A stretch of DNA of 64,000 nucleotides from Gemmatimonadota bacterium (GCA_028287235.1 JAQBQB010000025.1:1-64000), one strand, 5' to 3'; counted from the stretch's first letter, positions 44,732-53,554 are shown. Translations and numbers: made by a program. The notes: a model not told the origin generated them from the letters alone.

Positions 44732-46262
44732 AGCGCTGCAGCTCGCGCAACCGCTGGCCGATGCGCAGGGCGATGCAGCATCGCGTCTCCAGACGAACGG
44801 CGTCGAGTGGCTCGTGGATAACGCGAGGACGTACGACGCCCTCGTGCGATCGATCGCCGGCGCGCGGAAAACGGTGTGGATCACGCAGCTTGCATTGGAC
44901 GCCGATTGCATCGCGTACGGCACCGATTCGCGCCACGGCGACGTGGTGCTCATGGACGTGCTCCTCGCCGCGGCGGCGCGCGGAGTGGACGTTCGCATTC
45001 TGCTCAACGCGAGCCTGCTGCTCGACACGGCGAAGCCGTTGCGCGCCTTTCTCGCCGCGCGAGCGCCGAGCATCCGGCTTCGCGGGGTGAGCAACTTCCC
45101 GCAGCTGCTGCATGCGAAGATGGTCATCGTGGACGACGAGGACGCGCTGCTCGTCGGCTCGCCTTTCGTGAACGGGTACTGGGATGATTCGCTTCATCGG
45201 CCGGTCGATACACGGCGTCCGAAGCGCGAGCTTGGCGGACGTCCGGTGCACGATGTCTCCGTGCGCGTCACGGGCGAAGTGGTGCACGATTTGAGTGCGC
45301 TGTTCGCGGAACTGTGGAACGACGTCGCTGGTGGATTGCGGGCCGGCGACGTGGTGCGTCGCGCGCCGGCTCCGAGCGAAGCCAAGTCCAATGAGACGCT
45401 TCGGGTGGCGCGAACGTCGGCGAAAGGCCTGCTCGCCGCGCATCCTGGCGGACATACCGAGATCCTCGATGCGCTGCTCGACGCGATCGCGTGCGCGCGC
45501 TCCAGCATCTACATCGAGCATCAGTATCTCAGCGCACGTCCGGTGGTCGAGGCGCTTGCCGCCGCGTTGGAGCGCACGCCCACGCTCGAGCTGATCGTGG
45601 TGCTGAACCAGAACCCGGACATCACCGCGTACCGGCAGTGGCAGAACGACCGGCTGCGCGACTCCGGTCTTCTCGCGCATCCACGCGTCGGGCTGTTCAC
45701 GCTCTGGACGACGGGCGGCGCCGGCACACCGCACGCGCTCAACCAGGTGTTCGTGCACAGCAAGGTCGTGACGATCGACGACTGTTGGGCGACCGTCGGC
45801 AGCGCGAACCTCGACGGCGTCTCTCTGCATTCCTACGGCGACGACTTCTCGGGGCGCGTTGCACGCCGCGTCTTTCGCGACGTGCGCAACTTCGACGTCA
45901 ACATCGTCATCGACGAACGCGGCGACGCCGAGCTCAGCGGCGTTCGCACGCTGCGCGAGCGTCTCTGGCGCGAACATCTCGGCCCGTGCATCGGCACAGG
46001 GGATGCGACAGAGCCTGCCTGCGCTCTTGGGGTTTGGCGCGAGCGCGCCGCGGCCAATGTCGCGGCGCTCGACAATTCAGCCAATCACGCATCCGTGCTC
46101 GACTCGAGCTTCGTCCTGCCGTACAGCACGCGTTCCACGCCCGCCGATCAGTTGCGTGACGTGGGCGTTCGGCTCGATCCACGGCATTTCGATTTGCGCT
46201 TCAATCCGGGTTGGCTCGAGGTGCACGCGAGCCCGAATTGGGTGCGGAACATGTTTCTATGA
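44721..46262 (+). CDS. Phospholipase D / cardiolipin synthase-like protein
   Basis: A 513-aa PLD-superfamily protein with two HKD motifs: HAKMVIVDDEDALLVGS (residues 131-147) and HSKVVTIDDCWATVGSANLD (about 346). This is the two-motif layout of cardiolipin synthases and bacterial phospholipases; N-terminal membrane helices are lacking, so it acts at the membrane surface. GTG 44721 is chosen because GGAGG lies about 6-10 nt upstream (44711-44715). It overlaps the end of the flippase-like gene by 11 nt. Confidence 0.92.
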   Translation: MSPEALQLAQPLADAQGDAASRLQTNGVEWLVDNARTYDALVRSIAGARKTVWITQLALDADCIAYGTDSRHGDVVLMDVLLAAAARGVDVRILLNASLLLDTAKPLRAFLAARAPSIRLRGVSNFPQLLHAKMVIVDDEDALLVGSPFVNGYWDDSLHRPVDTRRPKRELGGRPVHDVSVRVTGEVVHDLSALFAELWNDVAGGLRAGDVVRRAPAPSEAKSNETLRVARTSAKGLLAAHPGGHTEILDALLDAIACARSSIYIEHQYLSARPVVEALAAALERTPTLELIVVLNQNPDITAYRQWQNDRLRDSGLLAHPRVGLFTLWTTGGAGTPHALNQVFVHSKVVTIDDCWATVGSANLDGVSLHSYGDDFSGRVARRVFRDVRNFDVNIVIDERGDAELSGVRTLRERLWREHLGPCIGTGDATEPACALGVWRERAAANVAALDNSANHASVLDSSFVLPYSTRSTPADQLRDVGVRLDPRHFDLRFNPGWLEVHASPNWVRNMFL

Positions 46263-46915
46263 AGGCGCGCGTCGACGAGGATTTTCGCGCGTTCGTCACC
46301 GGCGACGGTTTCTCGTGCCTCGCGGGAAAGGGCGTCGTACGGTCCGGCGATTACGCCATCCGCACCTACGGCGCGCTCGGCTCCCCGCGATCGGCGCAGC
46401 GCCTCGCTCGTGAGCTTGCGGCGTTCGTTGCCTCGGCCCCCGAGGACGACGGGCGACTGAGCGCATTCGTCGCCGTGTTTCCCAACCGCCCGCCGGCGGA
46501 CGAAGCGTCGTTCGAGCGCAGGCTCTGGGATCAGCTCCAACTGGTTCACGATTCCGACTCGACCGCGGCGGAGTGGGATCCGTCGGTCAGCGACGATCCG
46601 GACGATCCGCGCTTCGCGTTCAGCTTCGCCGGCCGGGCGTTCTTCGTCGTGGGATTGCACCCCGCGAGCTCGCGCCTATCGCGCCGGTTCCGGTGGCCCA
46701 CGCTCGTCTTCAACGCACGCCGGCAATTCGATCGGCTGCGGTCGCAGGGGCGTTTCGAGCGGCTCCGCGGTATGATTCGCGAGCGCGAGATCGCGCTGCA
46801 GGGGAGTCTCAACCCGAACCTCGCCGACTTCGGCGAGCGATCCGATGCGCGGCAATATTCCGGACGTGCCGTCGAAGCGGATTGGAAATGCCCTTTTCAC
46901 CGCAAGGAACCGTGA
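46259..46915 (+). CDS. YqcI/YcgG family protein
   Basis: A 218-aa cytoplasmic protein of the YqcI/YcgG family. The family opening FVTGDGFSCLAGKGVVRSGD, the middle RRLWDQLQLVHDSDS, and FAFSFAGRAFFVVGLHPASS are all clear; the C-terminal CPFH is also typical. No function is known for the family. It overlaps both neighbours, the phospholipase D-like gene and the DUF1989 gene. I recall that YcgG and DUF1989 genes are often neighbours, which would suggest a shared role, perhaps in guanidine/urea-type nitrogen use; this is inference. Confidence 0.85.
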   Translation: MKARVDEDFRAFVTGDGFSCLAGKGVVRSGDYAIRTYGALGSPRSAQRLARELAAFVASAPEDDGRLSAFVAVFPNRPPADEASFERRLWDQLQLVHDSDSTAAEWDPSVSDDPDDPRFAFSFAGRAFFVVGLHPASSRLSRRFRWPTLVFNARRQFDRLRSQGRFERLRGMIREREIALQGSLNPNLADFGERSDARQYSGRAVEADWKCPFHRKEP

Positions 46916-47529
46916 CGACCGTTCAGCGCCTGCGACTCGCGCCGCAAACCGGCGCCGGCCTCATCGTGCGTCGCGGACAGGCGTTGAAGATCATCGATCC
47001 CGAAGGCGAGCAGGTGTCCGACCTCATGTCGTTCGCGCTCGACGACACGCGAGAGTCGCTCTCGTCTGGCCGCACGATCGATTACGCGAACACGATCTAC
47101 GTCACGACCGGGCACGTGCTCTACTCCAACCGCAGCCGCCCGATGTGGACGATTATCGAGGACGACGTCGGACGGCACGACTTTCTGCTCACGCCGTGCA
47201 GCCCCGAGACCTTTTCGATCATCTACAAAACCACGGGCCACCATCCGAGCTGCCTCGAGAATCTCATTGGGGGTCTCCGTCCGTTCGGCATCGAGGCCGA
47301 TGCCATTCCGACGACGTTCAACGTGTTCATGAACGTCGACGTGTTGCCGACTGGAGAGATCCAAATTCTTCCGCCGCGGTCGAAGGCGGGCGACTCCATC
47401 GTGCTGCGCGCCGAGATGGATCTCGTCGTCGGCGTGACCGCCTGCTCGGCCGAGCTGTCGAACAATGGACGGTTCAAGCCGATTGAGGTGGAGCTGCTAG
47501 ACGCGACCGAAGCACCTTCAGCGGCGTAG
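46888..47529 (+). CDS. DUF1989 / urea carboxylase-associated family protein
   Basis: A 213-aa protein of the DUF1989 family. Typical segments are GQALKIIDPEGEQVSDLMSF, SSGRTIDYANTIYVTTGHVL and TPCSPETFSIIY, with a NVFMNVDVLP strand. Some members belong to urea carboxylase or guanidine carboxylase systems; a few bind metal. It overlaps YcgG by 28 nt at the start and the convergent glycosyltransferase by 56 nt at the end. A GTG at 46912 is an alternative start. Confidence 0.88.
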   Translation: MPFSPQGTVTTVQRLRLAPQTGAGLIVRRGQALKIIDPEGEQVSDLMSFALDDTRESLSSGRTIDYANTIYVTTGHVLYSNRSRPMWTIIEDDVGRHDFLLTPCSPETFSIIYKTTGHHPSCLENLIGGLRPFGIEADAIPTTFNVFMNVDVLPTGEIQILPPRSKAGDSIVLRAEMDLVVGVTACSAELSNNGRFKPIEVELLDATEAPSAA

Positions 47530-48466
47530 CGGCGTGACGCAAGACCGTTCCACGGTACGGTACGCCGCCCATGAACGCCCGCGCCCCGATCGCCAGCCAG
47601 CTGCAGATTGCGCGCTCCGCGAGCCACGCAGGAGCCAGGAGCGATGCACGCGCCGGGAACACCCGCCGCGCGCCGGCACGGCGCCGGCCCGCCTCGGCGA
47701 GCATGATCGCGACGGCGACGAGCGCGGCGAGTGCACGCCACCCGAATGCGGCGCCGAGCACGATCGTTCCGGGCAGCAGCGCGAGTTGTGCGACGAGGCG
47801 CCCGGGCCGCGCGAGCTCGTCGTACGCCTGGCGTACGCGTTGCGTCCAGAAGTGGCGCGCCGTGGACGGCTGTCGCGCCACGAACGTATCGAGCAACACG
47901 GCCTCGCGTCCGCCGGCGGCAACCACCGTCCGAACCAGCTCGAGATTCTCGAACATCGCCGAGCCGTCGTACCCGCCGGTGCGCTGCAGCATCGAGCGCC
48001 GGACACCCAGGGTGCCGGGCCAGTCGCCGCCGCTGACGCGGTTGAGGAGCGTTCGCCCGGTGTCCCAGAGCGCATGCCAGGGCAGCGACGTGAAATAGTT
48101 CTGCGGCCGCACCACGTCGGCGCCATCGAGCGCGGCGACGACGCGGCGGAGCGAGTCGTCGTCGTAGCGCACGTCGTCGTCGGCGATGATGATTCTCTCA
48201 TTGGACGCCAGGCGCAGGCCGGTCAGCACGCCGCCGACTTTGCCCATCGGCGTCAGGAGATCCGCGGCCGGCGCGACATGCCGGGCTACGTCGCCCCACG
48301 CCCGCGCGTGGTCCGCGAACACCGCCGGCGCCGAACCGTCGACGACGATCGCCTCGCCGCGCGCCGCCACCCAGCGGACGTAGTCCGCGAGGTCGCTCGC
48401 CGCGTGGGATTCTGTTGCCTTGATGGGCAACACGTACGTGAAGCTCTCCTGCTCACCGCGTTCCAT
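47474..48466 (-). CDS. Family 2-like glycosyltransferase, membrane associated
   Basis: A 330-aa glycosyltransferase with a GT-A fold. The nucleotide/metal motif is IIIADDDVRYDDDSLRR (about 105). GDWPGTLGVRRSMLQRTGGYDG is the acceptor-side loop. Two or three hydrophobic helices at the C-terminus (LVAQLALLPGTIVLGAAFGW and after) hold it to the membrane. It may build a glycolipid or cell-surface sugar; donor and acceptor unknown. The ATG at 48466 is chosen (MERGEQESFTYVLPI); an earlier ATG at 48502 is possible but overlaps the divergent gene. Confidence 0.82.
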   Translation of the reverse strand: MERGEQESFTYVLPIKATESHAASDLADYVRWVAARGEAIVVDGSAPAVFADHARAWGDVARHVAPAADLLTPMGKVGGVLTGLRLASNERIIIADDDVRYDDDSLRRVVAALDGADVVRPQNYFTSLPWHALWDTGRTLLNRVSGGDWPGTLGVRRSMLQRTGGYDGSAMFENLELVRTVVAAGGREAVLLDTFVARQPSTARHFWTQRVRQAYDELARPGRLVAQLALLPGTIVLGAAFGWRALAALVAVAIMLAEAGRRRAGARRVFPARASLLAPAWLAERAICSWLAIGARAFMGGVPYRGTVLRHAATPLKVLRSRLAAPPQSA

Positions 48467-48500
48467 GGGGCCAATCCGGGCAACTGGTATGCCGACACGC

Positions 48501-49970
48501 ATGACTGACGACGTTCTGGGAGCATTGGGAGACGTTCCGCCCGGCGAGATGCGAGCGTATCTGCACCGCATGGCCGATTGGATCGCCGACTACCGCGAAA
48601 CGATCGAGACGCGCACGATCGTTCCGCACATCGCGCCCGGCGAGGTCGCGGCCGGCACGAGCGCGCGGTTGCCCGACCACGCGGAGCCAATGTCGCGCAT
48701 CCTCGGCGATCTCGACACCGTCGTGATGCCCGGAGTGGTCCATTGGGGCCATCCCGCGTTCCTCGGCTACTTCGGCAGCACGAGCAACGGCCCCGCCCTG
48801 CTCGGCGAGCTCGCGGCCGCGGCGCTCAACGTCAGCGCGATGACGTGGAAGACGTCGCCTGCCGCGACGGAGTTGGAGGGCGTGGTGCTCGAGTGGATAC
48901 GCGAGCTCATCGGACTGCCGCCGGCCTTCACCGGCGTCGTCTACGACACGGCGTCGGTGGCCACACTTCACGCCCTCGCCGCCGCGCGCGAAGTATCGGG
49001 CTCGGAGATTCGGGCGCGCGGCGTGGCCGGACGCGCCGACGTCCCCCTGCATCGCGTGTACACGTCGGATCAGGCGCACAGCTCCGTGGCGAAGGCGATG
49101 GTCGTGCTCGGGCTGGGTGAAGAGAACGTGGTGCGCGTTCCCACCGACGACGCGTTTCGTCTCGACGCGCGCGCCCTCCGCGCCGCGATGGAAGCGGACA
49201 TCGCGCTGGGGTTTCGCCCCACGGCGGTCGTGGCGACGATCGGAACGACGTCCACCGCGAGCGTCGATCCAGTTGCTGACATCGCGGAGCTCTGTCGAAC
49301 GAACGGGGTGTGGCTGCACGTCGACGCTGCGTACGGAGGCGCATTCGCCGCGCTGCCTGAGGGACGCTGGGTGATGCGCGGAGTGGAGCAGGCGGACTCG
49401 TTCGTCGTGAACCCGCACAAGTGGCTGTTCGTTCCCCTCGATTTCAGCGCACTGTTCACGCGACACCCGGACGCGCTCCGCTCGGTGTTTTCGTTGACGC
49501 CCGAATATCTGCGCGGCGACGCTACGGCGGATGGAACGGTCGTCAACTACATGGATTACGGCATTCAACTCGGGCGCCGGTTTCGGGCGCTCAAAGCGTG
49601 GATGACCTTTCGTGCGCTCGGGCGCGACGGGCTGATCTCGCGCATTCGCGAACATTGCCGGTTGGCCTCGCTCCTCGCCGACCGCGCGACGCAGCACCCG
49701 GGCATCGCACTCGCCGCGCCGCCGATGATGGCGATCGTCTGCTTCAGATTCGAGCCGGCCGGAACGTCCGCCGATGAGACTGACGCACTGAACGAAGCCG
49801 TGGCCGAGGCGGTGAACGCATCCGGCATGGCCTACGTGACGCACACCCGGCTGCGCGGCGTTTCATGCGTGCGCGTCGGCATCGGAAACATCCTGACGAC
49901 CGAGCGGCATGTCGAACAGGTTTGGTCGGTCGTGCTCAGCGAGGCGCAGCGGCTCGGGGCGCTGCGCTAG
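48501..49970 (+). CDS. PLP-dependent aromatic-L-amino-acid-type decarboxylase
   Basis: A 489-aa fold-type I PLP decarboxylase of the DDC/TDC group. The cofactor lysine is in NPHKWLFVPLD. HVDAAYGGAFA carries the PLP-binding aspartate, and HWGHPAFLGYFGSTSN is the N-terminal signature. A substrate such as phenylalanine, tyrosine or tryptophan is expected; it cannot be specified. It converges with the Gfo/Idh/MocA gene with a 35-bp overlap. It starts 34 bp from the divergent glycosyltransferase. Confidence 0.92.
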   Translation: MTDDVLGALGDVPPGEMRAYLHRMADWIADYRETIETRTIVPHIAPGEVAAGTSARLPDHAEPMSRILGDLDTVVMPGVVHWGHPAFLGYFGSTSNGPALLGELAAAALNVSAMTWKTSPAATELEGVVLEWIRELIGLPPAFTGVVYDTASVATLHALAAAREVSGSEIRARGVAGRADVPLHRVYTSDQAHSSVAKAMVVLGLGEENVVRVPTDDAFRLDARALRAAMEADIALGFRPTAVVATIGTTSTASVDPVADIAELCRTNGVWLHVDAAYGGAFAALPEGRWVMRGVEQADSFVVNPHKWLFVPLDFSALFTRHPDALRSVFSLTPEYLRGDATADGTVVNYMDYGIQLGRRFRALKAWMTFRALGRDGLISRIREHCRLASLLADRATQHPGIALAAPPMMAIVCFRFEPAGTSADETDALNEAVAEAVNASGMAYVTHTRLRGVSCVRVGIGNILTTERHVEQVWSVVLSEAQRLGALR

Positions 49971-50961
49971 GAACGGCCCCCCACCTTCGCGATTCGGCCG
50001 AGCGAACCAGCGCGTCGATGACTTCCATGTTCGCGATCGCGTCTTCGAGCGTGGCGGGCACTGTTCCCGTCCCGAGGATCGCCTCCGAGAACCGGTCGGC
50101 CTGCAGCATGAACTGATCGACTGGCGGAATGTCGATCGTCTCCACGCGCCCGTCGTCGACGATGACGTGCGCGGGAAAGTCCGGCGATGGATTGAACGGG
50201 CGGTCCACCTCGATTCGCCCGGCCGTGCCGAACATGTGCATTTTCTGATACGGCGCGAGCTGGCCCGCGGCGGTGAACGTGGCCTGGCCGCTCGGGAACC
50301 GCATCATGACTGACGTCAGCCGGTCCACGCCAAACTCCGGATCGCGCTCGAGGTCCGCGATCACCTCGATCGGCTCGGCGCCGAAGATCCAGCGCGACAG
50401 CATGATCGGATAGCACCCGATGTCCATCAGCGCGCCTCCGCCGAACTCGACCTGGCTCCGAATGTCGCTGGGATCGCGCCTGTAGTAGCTGAAGTGTCCG
50501 CTCACGAGGCGCAAATCGCCGACGCGCCGGTTGGCGATCAGCCGTCGCACCTCGTGCCACTGCGGATGTGTCCGCACCATGAACGCTTCGCCGATCTGCA
50601 CGCCCGTACGGTCGCGTACGACGAGCAGCTCGCGAGCTTCATTCGCCGACAGCGCGATGGGTTTCTCGCACAAGACGTGTTTGCCTGCTTGCGCCGCGCG
50701 GATCGACCACGGAACGTGCAGGTGATTGGGCAGAGGATTGTAGATCGCGTCGACGCTCGGGTCGGCGAGAAGCGCTTCATACGATCCGTACGCGCGCGGA
50801 ATGCCGAGCGAGCTGGCGGCCGACTGCGCGCGCGCTTCATCGCGCGACGCGATGGCGACGACGCGCGAGAGCCGGCTGCGTAACATCGCGGGCACGACTT
50901 TCTTGAGCGCGATGTTCGCCGTGCCGAGGATGCCCCAACGTACTGATTCGCGATCCGTCAC
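49936..50961 (-). CDS. Gfo/Idh/MocA family dehydrogenase
   Basis: A 341-aa NAD(P)-dependent oxidoreductase that probably acts on a sugar or cyclic alcohol. The N-terminal Rossmann motif is GILGTANIA, the catalytic lysine region is HVLCEKPIAL, and GGGALMDIGCYPI is in the C-terminal domain. GTG 50961 is chosen: a GAGG lies about 8 nt upstream and the fold begins there (TDRESVRWGILG). Upstream frames continue but run across a promoter and RNA gene on the other strand. Confidence 0.92.
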   Translation of the reverse strand: MTDRESVRWGILGTANIALKKVVPAMLRSRLSRVVAIASRDEARAQSAASSLGIPRAYGSYEALLADPSVDAIYNPLPNHLHVPWSIRAAQAGKHVLCEKPIALSANEARELLVVRDRTGVQIGEAFMVRTHPQWHEVRRLIANRRVGDLRLVSGHFSYYRRDPSDIRSQVEFGGGALMDIGCYPIMLSRWIFGAEPIEVIADLERDPEFGVDRLTSVMMRFPSGQATFTAAGQLAPYQKMHMFGTAGRIEVDRPFNPSPDFPAHVIVDDGRVETIDIPPVDQFMLQADRFSEAILGTGTVPATLEDAIANMEVIDALVRSAESRRWGAVPSAAPRAAAPR

Positions 50962-50985
50962 GTTCGTACCTCGACGCCGCACCTG

Positions 50986-51014
50986 TTGATTTGAATAATT
51001 CCCGGAACTATACT
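50986..51014 (+). promoter_or_regulatory. Sigma-70 type promoter of the 6S-like RNA
   Basis: TTGATT (50986-50991) and TATACT (51009-51014) are spaced by exactly 17 bp and point rightward. The predicted start of transcription is about 51021. The next coding start on that strand is 250 bp further, and a terminator lies between, so the promoter appears to serve a non-coding RNA. Confidence 0.7.
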
Positions 51015-51020
51015 TACTCA

Positions 51021-51238
51021 TCGGTTTGGCAGTCGGAGAGATCCATTTTTTGAGCCGATACTTTTGAAGCCGGGTGCCAGTCTCAGCGGTGGAAGTCATG
51101 CCCGTCTCTGTGAGGCGGGAAGGCCGAAGTCGTGGACCGGGTTCCCACCATTCCTAACTGGGCTTCAAAAAATCCTCTCCGGTTGTCTTCCCGATCTGAC
51201 AAGCCCGCCACGACTTTGGTCGCGGCGGGCTTTTCCGT
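51021..51238 (+). ncRNA. ssrS: Candidate 6S RNA or other structured small RNA
   Basis: Between a promoter (50986-51014) and a terminator, 51021-51194 folds as a long rod. Stems: TCGG/CCGA (51021/51191); a 13-bp helix 51028-51040 with 51175-51187; a 10-bp perfect stem TTTTGAAGCC/GGCTTCAAAA (51062-51071/51161-51170); GGTGG/CCACC; and an 8-bp apical stem CCCGTCTC/GAGGCGGG. A 21-nt one-sided bubble (51041-51061) contains TGAGCCGATA, identical to the stretch in E. coli 6S RNA from which product RNA is copied. Rod, size (about 175 nt) and this word fit 6S RNA; no SRP, tmRNA, RNase P or tRNA signature was found. Confidence 0.55.
51201..51234 (+). terminator. Rho-independent terminator of the 6S-like RNA
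   Basis: A 14-bp stem AAGCCCGCCACGAC with GTCGCGGCGGGCTT (51201-51214 and 51219-51232) has one mismatch and a TTTG loop; TTTT follows. It lies 39 bp before the ATG of the flavin monooxygenase-like gene, so most transcripts from the upstream promoter should stop here. Confidence 0.88.
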
Positions 51239-51272
51239 GTTGGGCACTGGCACCCGGTAAGACATTTCGGGC

Positions 51273-52268
51273 ATGGTCCCCTTTTCCGTTCTCGATCTCG
51301 CACCGATCGTCCAAGGTTCCACCGCTGCGCGGGCGTTCCACAATTCGGCCGCGCTCGCGCAACACGCGGAACGTTGGGGCTATTCGCGCTTCTGGTTGGC
51401 CGAGCATCACAGCATGCCGGGCATCGCAAGCGCCGCCACGTCCGTCGTCATTGGCCACGTCGCGGGCGCCACGTCCACCATTCGCGTGGGTGCGGGCGGG
51501 ATCATGCTTCCCAATCACTCCCCGCTCGTCATCGCCGAGCAATTCGGAACGCTCGCCGCGCTGTATCCGGGGCGTATCGACCTCGGACTAGGACGCGCGC
51601 CCGGTTCGGACCAGATCACGGCGCGTGCGCTGAGGCGCACACCCGACGCGGCGAATGCGTTCCCGCACGACGTCGCCGAGCTGATGGCGTATTTCAAGCC
51701 GGTGCAACCGGGGCAGTTGGTGCAGTCGGTGCCGGGCGCCGGATTGGACGTGCCCATTTGGATACTCGGTTCGAGCACCTTCGGTGCGCGGCTCGCCGCG
51801 GCGATGGGGCTGCCGTTCGCCTTCGCGTCGCACTTCGCGCCGGCAATGATGATGACGGCCGTGGAGCTGTACCGTGCCGAATTCCAACCGTCGGACCGGT
51901 TGGCAAAGCCGCACGTGATGCTGGGCGTGAACGTTTTTGCCGCCGACACCAACGAGGAGGCGCGCCGCTTGTCGACGTCGCAGCTCCAGGCGTTCGTCGC
52001 ACTGCGCCGCGGACGACCCATCCAACTGCCGCCGCCGTCGAACGATTTCGCCGCGCAGATCATGCCGCTGGAACGCGCCATGCTCGACGAGGCGCTCGCC
52101 TGCACGATCGTCGGATCGCCGAGCGCGGTCCGCGAGGGGTTGGAGGCGTTCGTCCGGGACACCGGTGCCGACGAGCTGATGATCGCCTCGCAGATCTTCG
52201 ACTTCGACGCTCGGCTCCGGTCGTACGAGATCACCGCCGACGCGGGCGCCATCGCGACGGCTCGATGA
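51273..52268 (+). CDS. LLM-class flavin-dependent oxidoreductase
   Basis: A 331-aa luciferase-like TIM-barrel oxidoreductase. Family markers: [45 protein letters not shown] and [16 protein letters not shown]. It uses reduced flavin; the substrate is unknown. The downstream DsbA-like protein and FMN reductase lie on the same strand with short gaps, and the reductase could supply reduced flavin. Its leader contains a 12-nt stretch (51246-51257) complementary to the 6S-like RNA. Confidence 0.93.
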   Translation: MVPFSVLDLAPIVQGSTAARAFHNSAALAQHAERWGYSRFWLAEHHSMPGIASAATSVVIGHVAGATSTIRVGAGGIMLPNHSPLVIAEQFGTLAALYPGRIDLGLGRAPGSDQITARALRRTPDAANAFPHDVAELMAYFKPVQPGQLVQSVPGAGLDVPIWILGSSTFGARLAAAMGLPFAFASHFAPAMMMTAVELYRAEFQPSDRLAKPHVMLGVNVFAADTNEEARRLSTSQLQAFVALRRGRPIQLPPPSNDFAAQIMPLERAMLDEALACTIVGSPSAVREGLEAFVRDTGADELMIASQIFDFDARLRSYEITADAGAIATAR

Positions 52269-52293
52269 GCACTTTCACATACGGATTACTCCA

Positions 52294-52944
52294 ATGAAGG
52301 TTGAGATCTATTCGGACGTCGCTTGTCCCTGGTGCTATGTCGGGGAGAAGCGGTTCGAGGCGGCGCTCGCCGAGTTCGCGGGCGCCGATGGTGTCGAGGT
52401 TGTGTTTCGCCCCTTTCAGCTCGACCCGACCGCATCGGAGACGGGCGTGCCGCTGACCAAATACCTGGAGCGGCGCTTTGGCACGCCGGTCGGCGACAAG
52501 CTCGCGCATTCGACAGCCAGCGCCGCGGGCGAAGGGATCGTCATGAACTGGGATCGCGTCATCTCGGCCAACACGCGGAACGCGCATCGTCTTTCCGGAC
52601 TCGCATTGCGCGAGTTCGGAGCGCCAGTCCAACGCGCGCTCGTGGAGGCATTGTTCGACGCGTACTTCACGAAGGGCTTGAACGTCGCCGATCTCGACGT
52701 ATTGAGCGACCTGGCTGCGTCCGTGGGCATCGACCGAGAACGTGCCAGCGCCTATCTCGATTCGACCGAGGGTGTACTGGAGTTTCAAACCGATCTGGCC
52801 GAGGCGGCGAATCTGGGCGTCAGCTCCGTACCGACCTTCGTCTTCGATGGGCAGTACGCGGTGGAGGGAGCGCAATCGACGTCCACGTTCGCGCAGGTGC
52901 TGCAGGAAGTCGCGCAACGAAGCGCAGTCCTCACGGAGAAGTGA
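52294..52944 (+). CDS. DsbA-family oxidoreductase, FrnE-like
   Basis: A 216-aa thioredoxin-fold protein with the redox motif CPWCYVGEKRF at residues 11-21, a cis-proline segment SSVPTFVFDG, and the long helical insert of FrnE/polyketide-type disulfide isomerases. No signal peptide, so it works in the cytoplasm. It is 25 bp downstream of the flavin oxidoreductase and overlaps the start of the FMN reductase (or abuts it, depending on the start). Confidence 0.93.
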   Translation: MKVEIYSDVACPWCYVGEKRFEAALAEFAGADGVEVVFRPFQLDPTASETGVPLTKYLERRFGTPVGDKLAHSTASAAGEGIVMNWDRVISANTRNAHRLSGLALREFGAPVQRALVEALFDAYFTKGLNVADLDVLSDLAASVGIDRERASAYLDSTEGVLEFQTDLAEAANLGVSSVPTFVFDGQYAVEGAQSTSTFAQVLQEVAQRSAVLTEK

Positions 52945-52946
52945 CG

Positions 52947-53516
52947 GTGCTCGAGCTGCAGGTGATCATTGCCAGCACCCGCGAGGGAAGGCACGGCGCG
53001 TCGATCGGCGCATGGTTCCTCGACGTCGCGCGCACGCACGGCAAGTTCAACGTGGAGCTGGTCGATCTCGCCGACGTCGACCTTCCGCTGCTCGACGAGC
53101 CGAAGCATCCCCGGTTCAAACAATACGAGCACGAGCACACCAAGGCGTGGAGCGCCATCGTCAGCCGGGCCGACGCCTACGTTTTCGTGACGCCGGAGTA
53201 CGACTTCTCGGCGCCGGCGTCGTTGCTCAACGCGTTGCAGTATCTTCAAAAGGAGTGGGCGTACAAAGCGGCGGGTTTCGTGAGCTACGGTGGCGTATCG
53301 GCCGGCACTCGCGGCGTCCAGATGAGCAAGCAGACCGTCACGGCTCTGAAGATGATGCCCATGGCGGAAACGGTCGCCATTCCATTTTTCCCGCAGTACA
53401 TCGATAGCGAAACCGGCGCCTTCGACCCGGGCGATGTTCAGGTCAAAGCCGGCGGCGTGATGCTCGACGAGCTTCTCAAGTGGGCCGCCGCGCTCAAGCC
53501 GCTCCGATCGACGTAA
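52947..53516 (+). CDS. NADPH-dependent FMN reductase
   Basis: A 189-aa flavodoxin-fold reductase. FMN phosphate loop ASTREGRHGASIGAWF near the N-terminus, TPEYDFSAPASLLNAL (the PEYN-like segment), and SYGGVSAGTRGVQ. It reduces FMN or a quinone with NADPH. GTG 52947 has GGAG about 7 nt upstream; GTG 52941 overlaps the previous stop but sits too close to that site. Last gene of the flavin/redox set. Confidence 0.9.
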   Translation: MLELQVIIASTREGRHGASIGAWFLDVARTHGKFNVELVDLADVDLPLLDEPKHPRFKQYEHEHTKAWSAIVSRADAYVFVTPEYDFSAPASLLNALQYLQKEWAYKAAGFVSYGGVSAGTRGVQMSKQTVTALKMMPMAETVAIPFFPQYIDSETGAFDPGDVQVKAGGVMLDELLKWAAALKPLRST

Positions 53517-53554
53517 CGGCACCAGCTCCAACCCTCCCGACCACTCCATACTGA

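Noticed and set aside
51021..51238. SRP RNA, tmRNA, RNase P RNA, tRNA or a known riboswitch at the 6S-like locus
   Set aside because: No GGAAGG-type SRP loop, no tRNA TPsiC box with CCA end, no RNase P conserved core and no recognisable riboswitch core; the 6S reading fits best but is not proven.
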